Assembly (NCBI GenBank): GCA_017307755.1
Contig: JAFKGQ010000004.1
Location: 62,001 to 126,000 of the forward strand
Length of the DNA stretch: 64,000 bases
Source of the DNA: Chitinophagaceae bacterium
GTDB lineage: Bacteria > Bacteroidota > Bacteroidia > Chitinophagales > Chitinophagaceae
Direction: 5' to 3'
The first letter of the stretch is position 1. The number at the start of each line of letters is the position of its first letter. Position numbers and translations under genes: made by a program. Under the pieces are notes generated by a model that saw only the letters and a list, made by a program, of their open reading frames with translations, was not told the origin of the DNA and did not search any database. Positions 44,555 through 53,139 of this stretch are shown here, piece by piece.

Positions 44555-44560
44555 ATTGAA

Positions 44561-45355
44561 TTAAATAACTTTTAGTTGCAGGCTATGGGCATCCGGGAGG
44601 TTGTTTGTAGCCTGCATTTTTATGTCTATGCCGAGCTGTGCCACCGGGCCTATGATGATAATGGAAGGGTGTGTCAGGTGATGTGTCGATGCGAGCTCCG
44701 GCAGGTGTGCCACGTGGCCGCGGACCATTCTTTCCCCCGGGAGGGAAGCCTGGTGGATAATAGCTGCCGGTATATCTCCTTTTCCTTCTGCCAGATAGGC
44801 TGCTGCAATCTCCTTTAACTTTTTCATGCCCATATAAATGACCACGGTGGCCTTGCTTTTCATGGCATGCTGCAGGTCTGCTGACAGGGCCCCGTCCTTT
44901 TTTGTGCCTGTGATGACCCAGATACCTTCGCTAATGTGCCGGTGGGTGAGGGGGATGGCCGAGAGGCCCGCTGCCTGCATAGTACTGATACCGGGGATAT
45001 AGGATACGTTGATCCCTTGCTCGTGTGCATAGATGATCTCCTCGAAGCCTCGCCCGAAAATAAAAGGGTCGCCGCCTTTCAACCGGATCACTTTCCCTTT
45101 GGTAAAAGCTTTTTCCTTTATCAGTGTATGGATGGTTTCCTGGGGTGTATAGTCCCCGTAGGGGAGTTTGCCTACATATATCTTTTCGCAGGCGGGGGGA
45201 GCCCAATCCAGCAGGATCGTATTGGCAAGATTATCATATAGTATGACAGGGGCGTCCCGGAGGGTCCGGTAAGCCTTTAGAGTAATGAGTTCCGGGTCGC
45301 CGGGACCGGCTCCCACGACGATCAGTTCAGGGGTTTTATTGGAGATAATATGCAT
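44561..45355 (-). CDS. cobA: Uroporphyrinogen-III C-methyltransferase (SUMT)
   Basis: A 264-aa SUMT that adds two methyl groups from S-adenosylmethionine to uroporphyrinogen III, giving precorrin-2, the precursor of siroheme. Landmarks are ELIVVGAGPGDPELITLKAY, the YVGKLPYGDY block, IRLKGGDPFIFGRGFEE and YIPGISTMQAAGLSAIPLTHR (in part). It is a stand-alone SUMT without the CysG oxidase/ferrochelatase part, so that activity must be elsewhere. It is divergent from nirB, whose product needs siroheme, so the placement is functionally coherent. The 156-bp AT-rich gap between them should contain both promoters. Confidence 0.93.
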   Translation of the reverse strand: MHIISNKTPELIVVGAGPGDPELITLKAYRTLRDAPVILYDNLANTILLDWAPPACEKIYVGKLPYGDYTPQETIHTLIKEKAFTKGKVIRLKGGDPFIFGRGFEEIIYAHEQGINVSYIPGISTMQAAGLSAIPLTHRHISEGIWVITGTKKDGALSADLQHAMKSKATVVIYMGMKKLKEIAAAYLAEGKGDIPAAIIHQASLPGERMVRGHVAHLPELASTHHLTHPSIIIIGPVAQLGIDIKMQATNNLPDAHSLQLKVI

Positions 45356-45511
45356 ATGTTGTAAATTTATATATGTTTATATCATACAATTTAATGAAAA
45401 TTTTTATTATACTTGTATATAAATATTATATGTAAATAAATATAATATTAACTGACTGCTGACTTTTGCCTGCCATCCACTGGGGTAGAATACCCTAAAA
45501 ATGATCATTAT
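45356..45511. promoter_or_regulatory. AT-rich divergent promoter region of cobA and nirB
   Basis: This gap is strongly AT-rich (45356-45450). Just before nirB are two small symmetrical elements: the hairpin GGGTA-GAA-TACCC (45483-45495) and the palindrome AATGATCATT (45500-45509), which ends 2 bp before the nirB ATG. No clear TAnnTTTG or FNR-type TTGAT-N4-ATCAA site was seen. The regulator encoded at 62654-63352 is a candidate for control. Confidence 0.35.
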
Positions 45512-48016
45512 ATGAGCACTTCCAACAAACCCGTGGTGGTTGTCGTCGGGAATGGTATGGTTGGCCACAAGTTTTGTGAGAAATTGATGGCGGCTTCCGA
45601 TGGCTTTCAGATTGTTGTCTTTGGTGAGGAGCCCCGGCCAGCCTATGACCGGGTACACCTGAGCGAGTATTTCAATGGTAAAACAGCGAGTGATCTGAGT
45701 CTTTCCATGGCGGGGTGGTTTGATGCCGAAAGGGACATCGTGCTGCACATGGGCGATCCTGTCAGGGAGATCGACCGGACGGAAAGGGTCGTGCATTCGC
45801 GGAAGGGTATTGTTCAGCCTTATGACTTTCTGGTATTGGCCACCGGCTCGGCGGCCTTTGTCCCTGATATCCCCGGTGTTGAAAAGCAGGGCGTATTCGT
45901 TTATCGTACCATCGAGGACCTGGACCTTATCAAGGCTTATGCAAAGCAGGCCCGCCACGGCGCTGTCATGGGCGGCGGCCTCCTGGGACTGGAAGCTGCC
46001 AAAGCTTTGTTGGACCTGGGCATACCGTATGCGCATGTCATTGAATTTGCCTCCCGTCTTATGCCCCGGCAGATCGATAGCGCCGGCAGTCATATTTTAG
46101 AGACGAGGCTTGCCAAATTGGGATTACAGATACATCTTAACAAAAGCACCCTGGCAGTGGAAGGAGAGGGAAAGATATCCCGTCTCCGCTTTGCAGACGA
46201 CACTATCCTGGACCTGGATATGCTGGTCATTTCGGCGGGTATTCGTCCCCGTGATGAGCTGGCAAGGCTTGCGGGGCTGCAGGTGGGCACACGGGGTGGG
46301 ATCCTGGTAAATGAAAAGATGCAGACCAGCGACCCTCGGATCTTTGCTCTTGGTGAATGTGCGCTGGTGGCAGGCATGATTTATGGTTTAGTGGCGCCTG
46401 GATACGAGATGGCCGATGTAGCGGCTTCCCAACTGGCTGGTGGTCACAAGACCTTTACCGGCTTTGACATGAGTACCAAGCTGAAGTTGATCGGCGTGGA
46501 TGTAGCCAGTTTTGGGGATGCTTTTGTCAGTGAGCCGGACAGCAGGACTATTGTCTTTGAGGATAGGCATAAAGGCGTTTACAAACGGATCAATATAACC
46601 AATGACGGAACGCGCCTGTTGGGTGGCATCCTCATCGGGGATGCTGCTGCTTACAATATGTTATTACAGACCGTTAACAACCGGCTGCCGCTGCCACCGG
46701 ACCCGGAAGACCTGGTCCTTGGCAGCCGGGGCGGCGCAGCCGCCGGCGCCAGTGTGATGGACCTGCCGGAGGAAGCCCTTATATGTTCCTGTGAGTCTGT
46801 GACCAAGGCTGCCATCTGTCATGCAGTGACGGAAAAAGGCGTCGAGACCATCGACAATATGAAGAAATGTACGAAGGCCGGGACGGGCTGCGGCGGGTGT
46901 GTGCCCCTGGTAAAAGACCTGATATCGGGTACACTGAAGGCGAACGGCAGGTACATTCGCAATGTCATCTGCGAACATTTTGATCAATCGAGACAGGAAT
47001 TGCTGCACCTGGTAAAGCTTCATTCCGTAAAAACCTTTGACGAAGTGCTGGGCCGTTGGGGAAAAGGTGATGGCTGTGAGGTCTGTAAGCCTGCCGTTGC
47101 CAGTATACTGGCAAGCTGTTGGAATGATAATATCCAGGAGCAGGCCGTCATTCAGGACAGCAACGACAGATACCTTGCCAATATACAGAAAGGCGGCACC
47201 TATTCCGTTGTTCCCCGCATACCCGGCGGGGAGATCACCCCTGAAAAGCTCATCGTACTGGGAAAGGTGGCTAAAAAATACAATCTCTATACCAAGATCA
47301 CGGGTGGACAGCGCATCGATCTTTTCGGGGCGCATGTCAACGATCTGCCTGATATCTGGGAGGAGCTGATCGCGGCGGGTTTTGAGAGCGGTCATGCATA
47401 TGGGAAGGCGCTTCGTACTGTAAAAAGCTGTGTGGGCAGTACCTGGTGCCGCTTTGGACTCCATGACAGCGTATCCTTTGCCATCGAAGTAGAGGAGCGA
47501 TACAGGGGGATCCGCGCTCCCCATAAGATAAAGGGCGGCGTCAGCGGCTGTATCCGGGAGTGTGCGGAAGCGCAGAGCAAGGATTTTGGCATCATCGCGA
47601 CGGAGAAAGGATGGAACCTGTACGTTTGTGGCAATGGCGGTTCCAAACCTCAACATGCGCAGTTGCTGGCGACGGATATCGACCAGGCGACGGTGATCCG
47701 TCTGCTCGACCGGTTTCTCATGTTCTATATACAGACAGCTGACCCGCTGACCCGTACGGCTACCTGGCTGAATAAAATGGATGGGGGAATGACCTACCTA
47801 AAGAACGTAGTAGTCGAAGACAGTCTGGGTATGGGAGCGCAATGGGAGGCTGAAATGCAGGCGCTGGTGGACAGTTATAAATGTGAATGGAAGGAAGTGG
47901 TGGAGAACCCCGCTCTCCGGCAGCGTTTTGTCCACTTTGTAAATGCGCCTCGTAAAAAAGACCCTTCTGTTACATTTGACACGATGCGGGGACAGATCAA
48001 GGCAAAAGAGTGGTAA
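45512..48016 (+). CDS. nirB: NAD(P)H-dependent nitrite reductase, large subunit
   Basis: An 834-aa assimilatory or detoxifying nitrite reductase reducing nitrite to ammonium. The N-terminal FAD domain starts VVVVGNGMVGHKFCEKL, and the NAD(P)H domain has GGGLLGLEAAKALLDLG. A BFD-type [2Fe-2S] domain lies near residues 425-465 (CSCESVTKAAICHAV ... KCTKAGTGCGGCVP), followed by a degenerate second copy (CEHF ... GCEVC). The C-terminal half is the siroheme/[4Fe-4S] reductase: ligand cysteines are in CVGSTWCRFG (about 638) and GGVSGCIRECAEAQ (about 675). It is followed by nirD after 25 bp and sits opposite cobA, which supplies the siroheme precursor. Confidence 0.95.
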   Translation: MSTSNKPVVVVVGNGMVGHKFCEKLMAASDGFQIVVFGEEPRPAYDRVHLSEYFNGKTASDLSLSMAGWFDAERDIVLHMGDPVREIDRTERVVHSRKGIVQPYDFLVLATGSAAFVPDIPGVEKQGVFVYRTIEDLDLIKAYAKQARHGAVMGGGLLGLEAAKALLDLGIPYAHVIEFASRLMPRQIDSAGSHILETRLAKLGLQIHLNKSTLAVEGEGKISRLRFADDTILDLDMLVISAGIRPRDELARLAGLQVGTRGGILVNEKMQTSDPRIFALGECALVAGMIYGLVAPGYEMADVAASQLAGGHKTFTGFDMSTKLKLIGVDVASFGDAFVSEPDSRTIVFEDRHKGVYKRINITNDGTRLLGGILIGDAAAYNMLLQTVNNRLPLPPDPEDLVLGSRGGAAAGASVMDLPEEALICSCESVTKAAICHAVTEKGVETIDNMKKCTKAGTGCGGCVPLVKDLISGTLKANGRYIRNVICEHFDQSRQELLHLVKLHSVKTFDEVLGRWGKGDGCEVCKPAVASILASCWNDNIQEQAVIQDSNDRYLANIQKGGTYSVVPRIPGGEITPEKLIVLGKVAKKYNLYTKITGGQRIDLFGAHVNDLPDIWEELIAAGFESGHAYGKALRTVKSCVGSTWCRFGLHDSVSFAIEVEERYRGIRAPHKIKGGVSGCIRECAEAQSKDFGIIATEKGWNLYVCGNGGSKPQHAQLLATDIDQATVIRLLDRFLMFYIQTADPLTRTATWLNKMDGGMTYLKNVVVEDSLGMGAQWEAEMQALVDSYKCEWKEVVENPALRQRFVHFVNAPRKKDPSVTFDTMRGQIKAKEW

Positions 48017-48041
48017 AAAAATCATTGTAAAATTTTTTGGT

Positions 48042-48383
48042 ATGGGGTCCAATACAAAATGGAAGCTGGCTTGCCAGGTAGAGGATGTACCTTCCGATGG
48101 AGGGGCTTGTGTAAGCTTCGGAGAGGAACAGATAGCTATTTTTAATTTTTCCCGGAGAGGGGAGTGGTATGCTACGGAGAACCGGTGTCCGCACAAACAG
48201 CAGATGGCGCTTTCCCGTGGAATGACAGGCAGCGCAGGTGAACAGTGTGAGCCAAAGGTGGCTTGTCCGTTCCACAAAAAGACTTTTTCGCTGCTGACGG
48301 GAGATTGTTTAAGCGGGGAGGAATATAAGATCAGGACGTATCCGGTGATGGTGAAGGAGGGGAAGGTGTATATTTGTGTCTAA
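48042..48383 (+). CDS. nirD: Nitrite reductase small subunit NirD with intact Rieske ligands
   Basis: A 113-aa Rieske-fold protein. The ligand pairs are Cys49-Pro-His51 (NRCPHKQQ) and Cys75-Pro-Phe-His78 (VACPFHKK), so a [2Fe-2S] cluster can bind. In E. coli NirD these ligands are lost, whereas they are kept in the NasD-partner type. The frame continues upstream into nirB, but the ATG at 48042 fits family length and lies 25 bp after the nirB stop. It should transfer electrons in, or stabilise, the NirB complex. The next gene starts 8 bp later. Confidence 0.92.
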   Translation: MGSNTKWKLACQVEDVPSDGGACVSFGEEQIAIFNFSRRGEWYATENRCPHKQQMALSRGMTGSAGEQCEPKVACPFHKKTFSLLTGDCLSGEEYKIRTYPVMVKEGKVYICV

Positions 48384-48391
48384 ACAAGGAC

Positions 48392-49342
48392 ATGCGCGAC
48401 ATCTCCCACAAACAGATCACTCTTCGCACCGCCGACGCCATGGGCGTCCTTTTTTGTTCTCCCGCCACCATCGATCTTATCCGCAATAACCAACTGCCGA
48501 AGGGCAATCTCTTTGATGTGGCGCGGGCGGCTGCCTTTCTGGGTGCTAAGAGCACCCCGCAATTACTTCCTCATTGTCATCCTGTATCCATCGATGGTAT
48601 GGACCTGCAGTTCGAATTTCTTGATCAAGGGCTGCATGGTGACTTGCTCGGGTCTGAAGTCTTTGACCGTACGGGCATCCTGATAAGAGGGCAGGCCAGG
48701 AGCATCGGCCGCACGGGCATCGAAATGGAAATATTGATGGGGGTTTCGGTGGCTGCCCTGGAGATATATGATATGTTGAAGCCGGTGGATAAGCGCCTGG
48801 AGATCGGGCATATCCGGTTGCTGGAGAAGACGGGGGGGAAGAGCGACAGGGAGAGGTACTTTGCTACGCCGCCCATCTGCGCCGTGCTGGTATGTTCCGA
48901 CAGTACTGCTGAAGGGAAAAGGGAAGATAAGAGCGGAAAGATCATACAGGAGATGCTGGAGGCGGTAAACGCCAGTGTCAGGTATTATGAAATCGTTCCG
49001 GACGACAAGGTACATATCCAGGAAAAAATACGGCAATGGGTAGCCGAGGATATACAATTTATTTTCACTACGGGTGGGACGGGGCTTGGCCCTCGTGATA
49101 ACACTGTCAGCGCGGTGAAGGAGATGCTGGAACGGGATGCCGACGGTATCGTGGAAGCCATGCGGGTATATGGCCAGATGCGAACCCCCATGGCCATGAT
49201 GAGCAGGGCTGTGGCGGGCTCTATCGCCCAGACCCTCATCGTCACATTACCAGGCAGCAGTGACGGTGCACGCGAGTCGCTGGAGGCCATCTTGCCGGCC
49301 GTATTCCATGCACGCAAGATGATGAAAGGAGGAGGGCACTAG
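48392..49342 (+). CDS. MoaC-MoaB fusion, molybdenum cofactor biosynthesis
   Basis: A 316-aa bifunctional protein. The N-terminal MoaC part (1 to about 150) would make cyclic pyranopterin monophosphate; it shows LLPHCHPVSIDG (about 57) and GIEMEILMGVSVAALEIYDM with KPVDKRLEIG. The C-terminal MoaB/MogA part (about 160-316) would adenylate molybdopterin; it has the MPT-binding TTGGTGLGPRDNT (about 225) and LPGSSDGARESLEAILPA. Such fusions are known in Bacteroidota. The frame starts at TTG (48374), but ATG 48392 is used. It follows nirD by 8 bp, tying molybdenum cofactor synthesis to nitrite reduction, and suggests a nitrate reductase outside the window. Confidence 0.92.
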   Translation: MRDISHKQITLRTADAMGVLFCSPATIDLIRNNQLPKGNLFDVARAAAFLGAKSTPQLLPHCHPVSIDGMDLQFEFLDQGLHGDLLGSEVFDRTGILIRGQARSIGRTGIEMEILMGVSVAALEIYDMLKPVDKRLEIGHIRLLEKTGGKSDRERYFATPPICAVLVCSDSTAEGKREDKSGKIIQEMLEAVNASVRYYEIVPDDKVHIQEKIRQWVAEDIQFIFTTGGTGLGPRDNTVSAVKEMLERDADGIVEAMRVYGQMRTPMAMMSRAVAGSIAQTLIVTLPGSSDGARESLEAILPAVFHARKMMKGGGH

Positions 49343-49384
49343 GTAAGGCTGATAATTTACAAATATTTCTTTATCCCTTAATAG

Positions 49385-49392
49385 TACCTTTG
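49385..49392 (+). promoter_or_regulatory. dinD promoter -7 element (TACCTTTG) in an inverted repeat
   Basis: TAnnTTTG lies 21 bp before the dinD ATG. ACCTT-TG-AAGGT (49386-49397) forms an inverted repeat that overlaps the element and could be an operator. It shows that dinD has its own promoter within the cofactor gene run. Confidence 0.55.
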
Positions 49393-49413
49393 AAGGTATT
49401 AAACCTTTGAGAT

Positions 49414-50259
49414 ATGAAAAAGGAAGTCATTTCACAGCTTCATACCAATTTTGAACTTGCAGCCAATGAGACAGATGGTGTCGAGTATTGGTTTGCAAGA
49501 GATCTTCAGGAACTTTTAGGGTATACGAAATGGGAAAACTTTATTAAAGTCGTTGATAAAGCAAAGACGGCTTGTGTGAATGCCAAACAAGAGGTTTCTG
49601 ACCATTTTCTTGACGTCAGGAAAATGGTTGACCTGGGTTCTGGGGCGAAGAGAGAAATTGAGGATATAATGCTTACAAGGTACGCTTGCTATCTTATCGC
49701 TCAGAATGGAGACCCGCGGAAAGATGAAATTGCTTTTGCAATGAACTATTTCGCTGTACAGACAAGAAAGCAGGAACTCCTTGAGCAACGGCTAAAGGAG
49801 TGGGAACGATTGCAGGCAAGGGAAAAGCTAACTATTTCAGAAAAAGAATTGTCAGGACTTATTTTTCAGAAAGGAATTGACAATGCAGGATTTGCCAGAA
49901 TACGAAGCAAGGGCGACCAGGCCCTATTTGGTGGAAAGACAACATTAGATATGAAAGCGAGGCTGGGTATTCCTGACAACAGAGCTCTTGCCGATTTTTT
50001 GCCAACTATTACTATAAAAGCAAAAGACTTTGCTAATGAATTGACTAATGTAAATATTCGTAAATCCGATTTAAAAACAGAATCAGCCATTACTAATGAA
50101 CATGTAAAAAATAACAAAGACGTAAGAGGGTTGTTACTAAAAAGTGGCATGGCACCAGAAAACTTGCCTGCAGAAGAAGATTTAAAAAAGGTAGAAAGGA
50201 AAGTAAAGACGGAAGATAAAAAGCTTCTGAAAGAATCTAAGAAGCTGAAAAAGAAATAA
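49414..50259 (+). CDS. dinD: DNA damage-inducible protein D-like (BRO-N type) protein
   Basis: A 281-aa DinD homologue. The N-terminal region reads GVEYWFARDLQELLGYTKWENF and KTACVNAKQEVSDHFLDV, the characteristic DinD/BRO-N block, followed by MLTRYACYLIAQNGDPRKDE. A coiled helix EQRLKEWERLQAREKL leads to the C-terminal part DMKARLGIPDNRALADFLP and a Lys-rich tail. E. coli DinD is SOS-induced and affects RecA action. Here the gene lies between the MoaCB fusion (71 bp before) and moeA (13 bp after) and is visibly more AT-rich than both, with A-rich codon use. That suggests later insertion into the cofactor operon. It carries its own promoter. Confidence 0.88.
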   Translation: MKKEVISQLHTNFELAANETDGVEYWFARDLQELLGYTKWENFIKVVDKAKTACVNAKQEVSDHFLDVRKMVDLGSGAKREIEDIMLTRYACYLIAQNGDPRKDEIAFAMNYFAVQTRKQELLEQRLKEWERLQAREKLTISEKELSGLIFQKGIDNAGFARIRSKGDQALFGGKTTLDMKARLGIPDNRALADFLPTITIKAKDFANELTNVNIRKSDLKTESAITNEHVKNNKDVRGLLLKSGMAPENLPAEEDLKKVERKVKTEDKKLLKESKKLKKK

Positions 50260-50272
50260 GTAAAATGAACCC

Positions 50273-51457
50273 ATGATCAGCTACCTCGAAGCCCAAAAGA
50301 TACTTATCAGCCACGCACATTCCTTTGGATCGGGAACCATCTCATTGGACCGGGCAGACGGCCGGGTACTGACCGGCCCGATCAGGGCAGACAGGGATTA
50401 TCCCCCTTTCAACCGTGCTACCATGGATGGATATGCGCTGCGCCTGGCAGAACTGTTGCAGGGTATCCGTGAATTCAAGGTTGTAGAAACCATTTTTGCC
50501 GGAAGCGCCGCCACCCGGCAACTATCCGCCGGAGACTGCTACAGGATCATGACAGGAGCACCGGTGCCTGTAGATGCGGATATGGTAGTGCGACGGGAGG
50601 ATACGATGGAAGAAGGGAGTATGATGCGGGTGCTGAACGAACCCGGCAAACCCTTTCTCAATATTGCCCGCCGGGGGGAAGACATATGCGAAGGGGACAT
50701 TGTCATCGACAGTCCCTGTATCTGTGAACCGGCGATCATCGGACTGCTGGCTTCCCTGGGACAAAAAGAACTGACAGTTGCAAGACGCCCCCGGGTAGCC
50801 CTGGTAACCACGGGAGATGAAGTGGTGCCGATGGAGATGCAGCCTGGTCCTACCCAGATACGCAACAGCAACCGCTGGCTATTGCAATCCCTGTTAAAAA
50901 AATGGCAGATCGAGCCCTGGTTTTACGAGCACGCGCCCGATGATAAGGTGTCGCTGAAGGCTATTTTAGGGGAGGCGTTGAAGGCTGATATTATTATTTT
51001 GTGCGGAGGGGTCTCTGCCGGAGATGCCGATTATGTTCCGGAAATGCTGGAGGCTTCAGGTGTCACCCGTCTCTTCCATAAATTGGCCATCAAGCCCGGA
51101 AAGCCAGTTTGGTGCGGGATCTCTGACGGGAATACAATGGTCTTTGCATTACCTGGCAATCCTTTTTCCTGCCTGGTGGGGTTTATCTTACTGATCCAGC
51201 CCTATCTGCAAGCCTGCTTTGGCCTTCCGGCGCCTGCCCCGCTGAGCCTGCCCCTGGCAGCTTTGAAAAGGAAAAAGACCCCTCTCGACGAGTTCTTCCC
51301 CGTACGGGTGCACGGCTCTCCCGCAAGGCTGCACGAAGTATCGCTCAACGGCTCCGGCGATATACGATTGGGCATGCAGGCAAATGCCCTGGCCCTTCAT
51401 CCGGCTGAAACCGGCGATATCCCTCAAGGAGACTTTGTACTTTATTATGGGCTATGA
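50273..51457 (+). CDS. moeA: Molybdopterin molybdenumtransferase MoeA
   Basis: A 394-aa enzyme inserting molybdenum into adenylated molybdopterin. It shows DRDYPPFNRATMDGYALRL, YRIMTGAPVPVDADMVVRRE, PRVALVTTGDEVV, GGVSAGDADYVPEML with the MPT-binding site, and LPGNPFSCLVGFILL. Full length for the family. It lies 13 bp downstream of dinD and probably belonged to the MoaCB-moeA run before dinD was inserted. No terminator was seen after it; the next gene starts after 156 bp. Confidence 0.95.
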   Translation: MISYLEAQKILISHAHSFGSGTISLDRADGRVLTGPIRADRDYPPFNRATMDGYALRLAELLQGIREFKVVETIFAGSAATRQLSAGDCYRIMTGAPVPVDADMVVRREDTMEEGSMMRVLNEPGKPFLNIARRGEDICEGDIVIDSPCICEPAIIGLLASLGQKELTVARRPRVALVTTGDEVVPMEMQPGPTQIRNSNRWLLQSLLKKWQIEPWFYEHAPDDKVSLKAILGEALKADIIILCGGVSAGDADYVPEMLEASGVTRLFHKLAIKPGKPVWCGISDGNTMVFALPGNPFSCLVGFILLIQPYLQACFGLPAPAPLSLPLAALKRKKTPLDEFFPVRVHGSPARLHEVSLNGSGDIRLGMQANALALHPAETGDIPQGDFVLYYGL

Positions 51458-51613
51458 TAGCTGTCCGTTACCGATAGCTCATTCATGCATTTTTCGAAGT
51501 AACAATTAATTCATATTAAAAGCGTTTTCGAATTTACTTTAATAGATTACCTTGTTGGGGCTATCCTTACCTACACTTAATTAAATACCCCTAACCAAGT
51601 AACCTATTCACCT

Positions 51614-53089
51614 ATGCGATATATTCTTCGCATTATCACTGCTTTTATCATCTTTCTATCGAACAACCTGGTCGCATTATCGCAGGACAAACCCAGCAGT
51701 GTCGATCACGTGCTGCAATTCCCGGAAAATTTATTGGGGGTACTATCTAAAAAGACGGGCGCAATTCAGGAAAAGATGACAAAGCAGACAGCACGCTATA
51801 TCCACCAGTTGCAAAAACAAGAAGATAAACTGCAAAAGAAACTTTCCAGGAAAGACTCTGCCGCTGCCGTTGCACTTTTTAACGGTTCCCGGGAGAAATA
51901 TGATCAGTTATTGGCCGATCTAAAAAATGATCATACAGATGCAGGTCCACGTGGTAATATATACAGCAGCCAACTGGATTCATTGAAGACGACATTCAAG
52001 TACCTGGGTCAGGCCGGCGTATTGAGCTTGTCCTCCGGCGCCTTGAAGAAAGAAGCTGACGCCCGCCAGGCGCTCAACAATGCCCAGGGAAGCCTGAATC
52101 AGACGGCTCGCATCGACCAATTCCTGCAGGAACGGCAACAGTTGTTGCAAACGAAAATGAGCCAGTTCGGGTTGGACAAAGCATTTATCAGCTTTAAAAA
52201 GCAAGTTTATTATTATCAAGAGCTGGCGGAAGGTTACAAACAGATGCTGGAAAATCCGGATGCGATAGGTGCTAAGGCCCTGGATGTAGTTAAGCAATCA
52301 CCGGCATTCCAGCGGTTCTTCAGCAATCATTCCGAACTGGCTGGTCTGTTTGTGTTGCCGGGCGCTACCGATCCGGACGTTGGCAAAGATGCGATGGTTG
52401 GAGTACAGACACGGAAGGCCATACAAAATGAAATTCAGGGAAAATATGGTAAGACGGCCAATGTCCAGCAGATGGTGACAAAAAATGTAAGGGATGCACA
52501 GACAAAGATTGGCCGGCAAGGTGGTGCACTTAATCTACCGGGCATACCGCTTAGTTTACCGGGTCGCAGCGGTAGTTACGGCCAGGAGGTCGCCATGCCC
52601 GAATTTAAACCCAACAATCAACATAACCGGTCTTTCATGGAAAGACTGGAATTCGGGATCAATCTGCAGACTATCCGGACCAACGGATACTGGCCAGCCA
52701 CAAGCGATATCGGTCTGAGCATGGGCTACCACCTGTCTGACAACAATACCATTGGAATCAGGGGCAGTTTCAATATGGGATGGGGAGCGAATTGGCAGCA
52801 TATGGCACTCAGCGCACAAGGAGCAGGGGGGGGAGTTTTTTGGAATGCAAGGATCAAAGGAAGCTTTTGGTTTACGGCCGGAGCGGAGTTGGATTACAAG
52901 CGCGGTAATGACCATATTGTTATTTCCAACTACCAAGCCTGGCAAAAACGGGCACTGGCCGGTATTACCAAAAAATATAAAGTAGGCAGGCGTATGCAGG
53001 GAAATATGCAGTTGCTGGTTGATTTTTTACATGCCAGTCATGTTCCTGCTACGCCATTCCTGTTGTTCCGTATAGGTTATAGTTTTTGA
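51614..53089 (+). CDS. Hypothetical exported protein: coiled coil plus C-terminal beta-barrel
   Basis: A 491-aa protein, first gene of the RHS island. Signal peptide MRYILRIITAFIIFLSNNLV ends near LSQ. Residues about 45-220 are almost wholly helical, with heptad-like QTARYIHQLQKQEDKLQKKL and long Gln/Lys-rich helices. A linker with LPGIPLSLPGRSGSYG follows. The last 170 residues alternate polar and aromatic residues and end in LLFRIGYSF, typical of an outer-membrane strand. It resembles an outer-membrane barrel with a periplasmic helical extension. Being directly before the RHS gene (50 bp), it may help export or anchor the RHS protein. That is inference; no family is recognised. Confidence 0.75.
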   Translation: MRYILRIITAFIIFLSNNLVALSQDKPSSVDHVLQFPENLLGVLSKKTGAIQEKMTKQTARYIHQLQKQEDKLQKKLSRKDSAAAVALFNGSREKYDQLLADLKNDHTDAGPRGNIYSSQLDSLKTTFKYLGQAGVLSLSSGALKKEADARQALNNAQGSLNQTARIDQFLQERQQLLQTKMSQFGLDKAFISFKKQVYYYQELAEGYKQMLENPDAIGAKALDVVKQSPAFQRFFSNHSELAGLFVLPGATDPDVGKDAMVGVQTRKAIQNEIQGKYGKTANVQQMVTKNVRDAQTKIGRQGGALNLPGIPLSLPGRSGSYGQEVAMPEFKPNNQHNRSFMERLEFGINLQTIRTNGYWPATSDIGLSMGYHLSDNNTIGIRGSFNMGWGANWQHMALSAQGAGGGVFWNARIKGSFWFTAGAELDYKRGNDHIVISNYQAWQKRALAGITKKYKVGRRMQGNMQLLVDFLHASHVPATPFLLFRIGYSF

Positions 53090-53139
53090 GCGCAGAGCAT
53101 ATGTTTGAAGTCAATCTCATTACTGTGTAACTCGTTGTT

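Noticed and set aside
46664..47656. 330-aa antisense ORF over nirB
   Set aside because: Lies wholly inside nirB and shows no family features; typical of GC-rich third positions.
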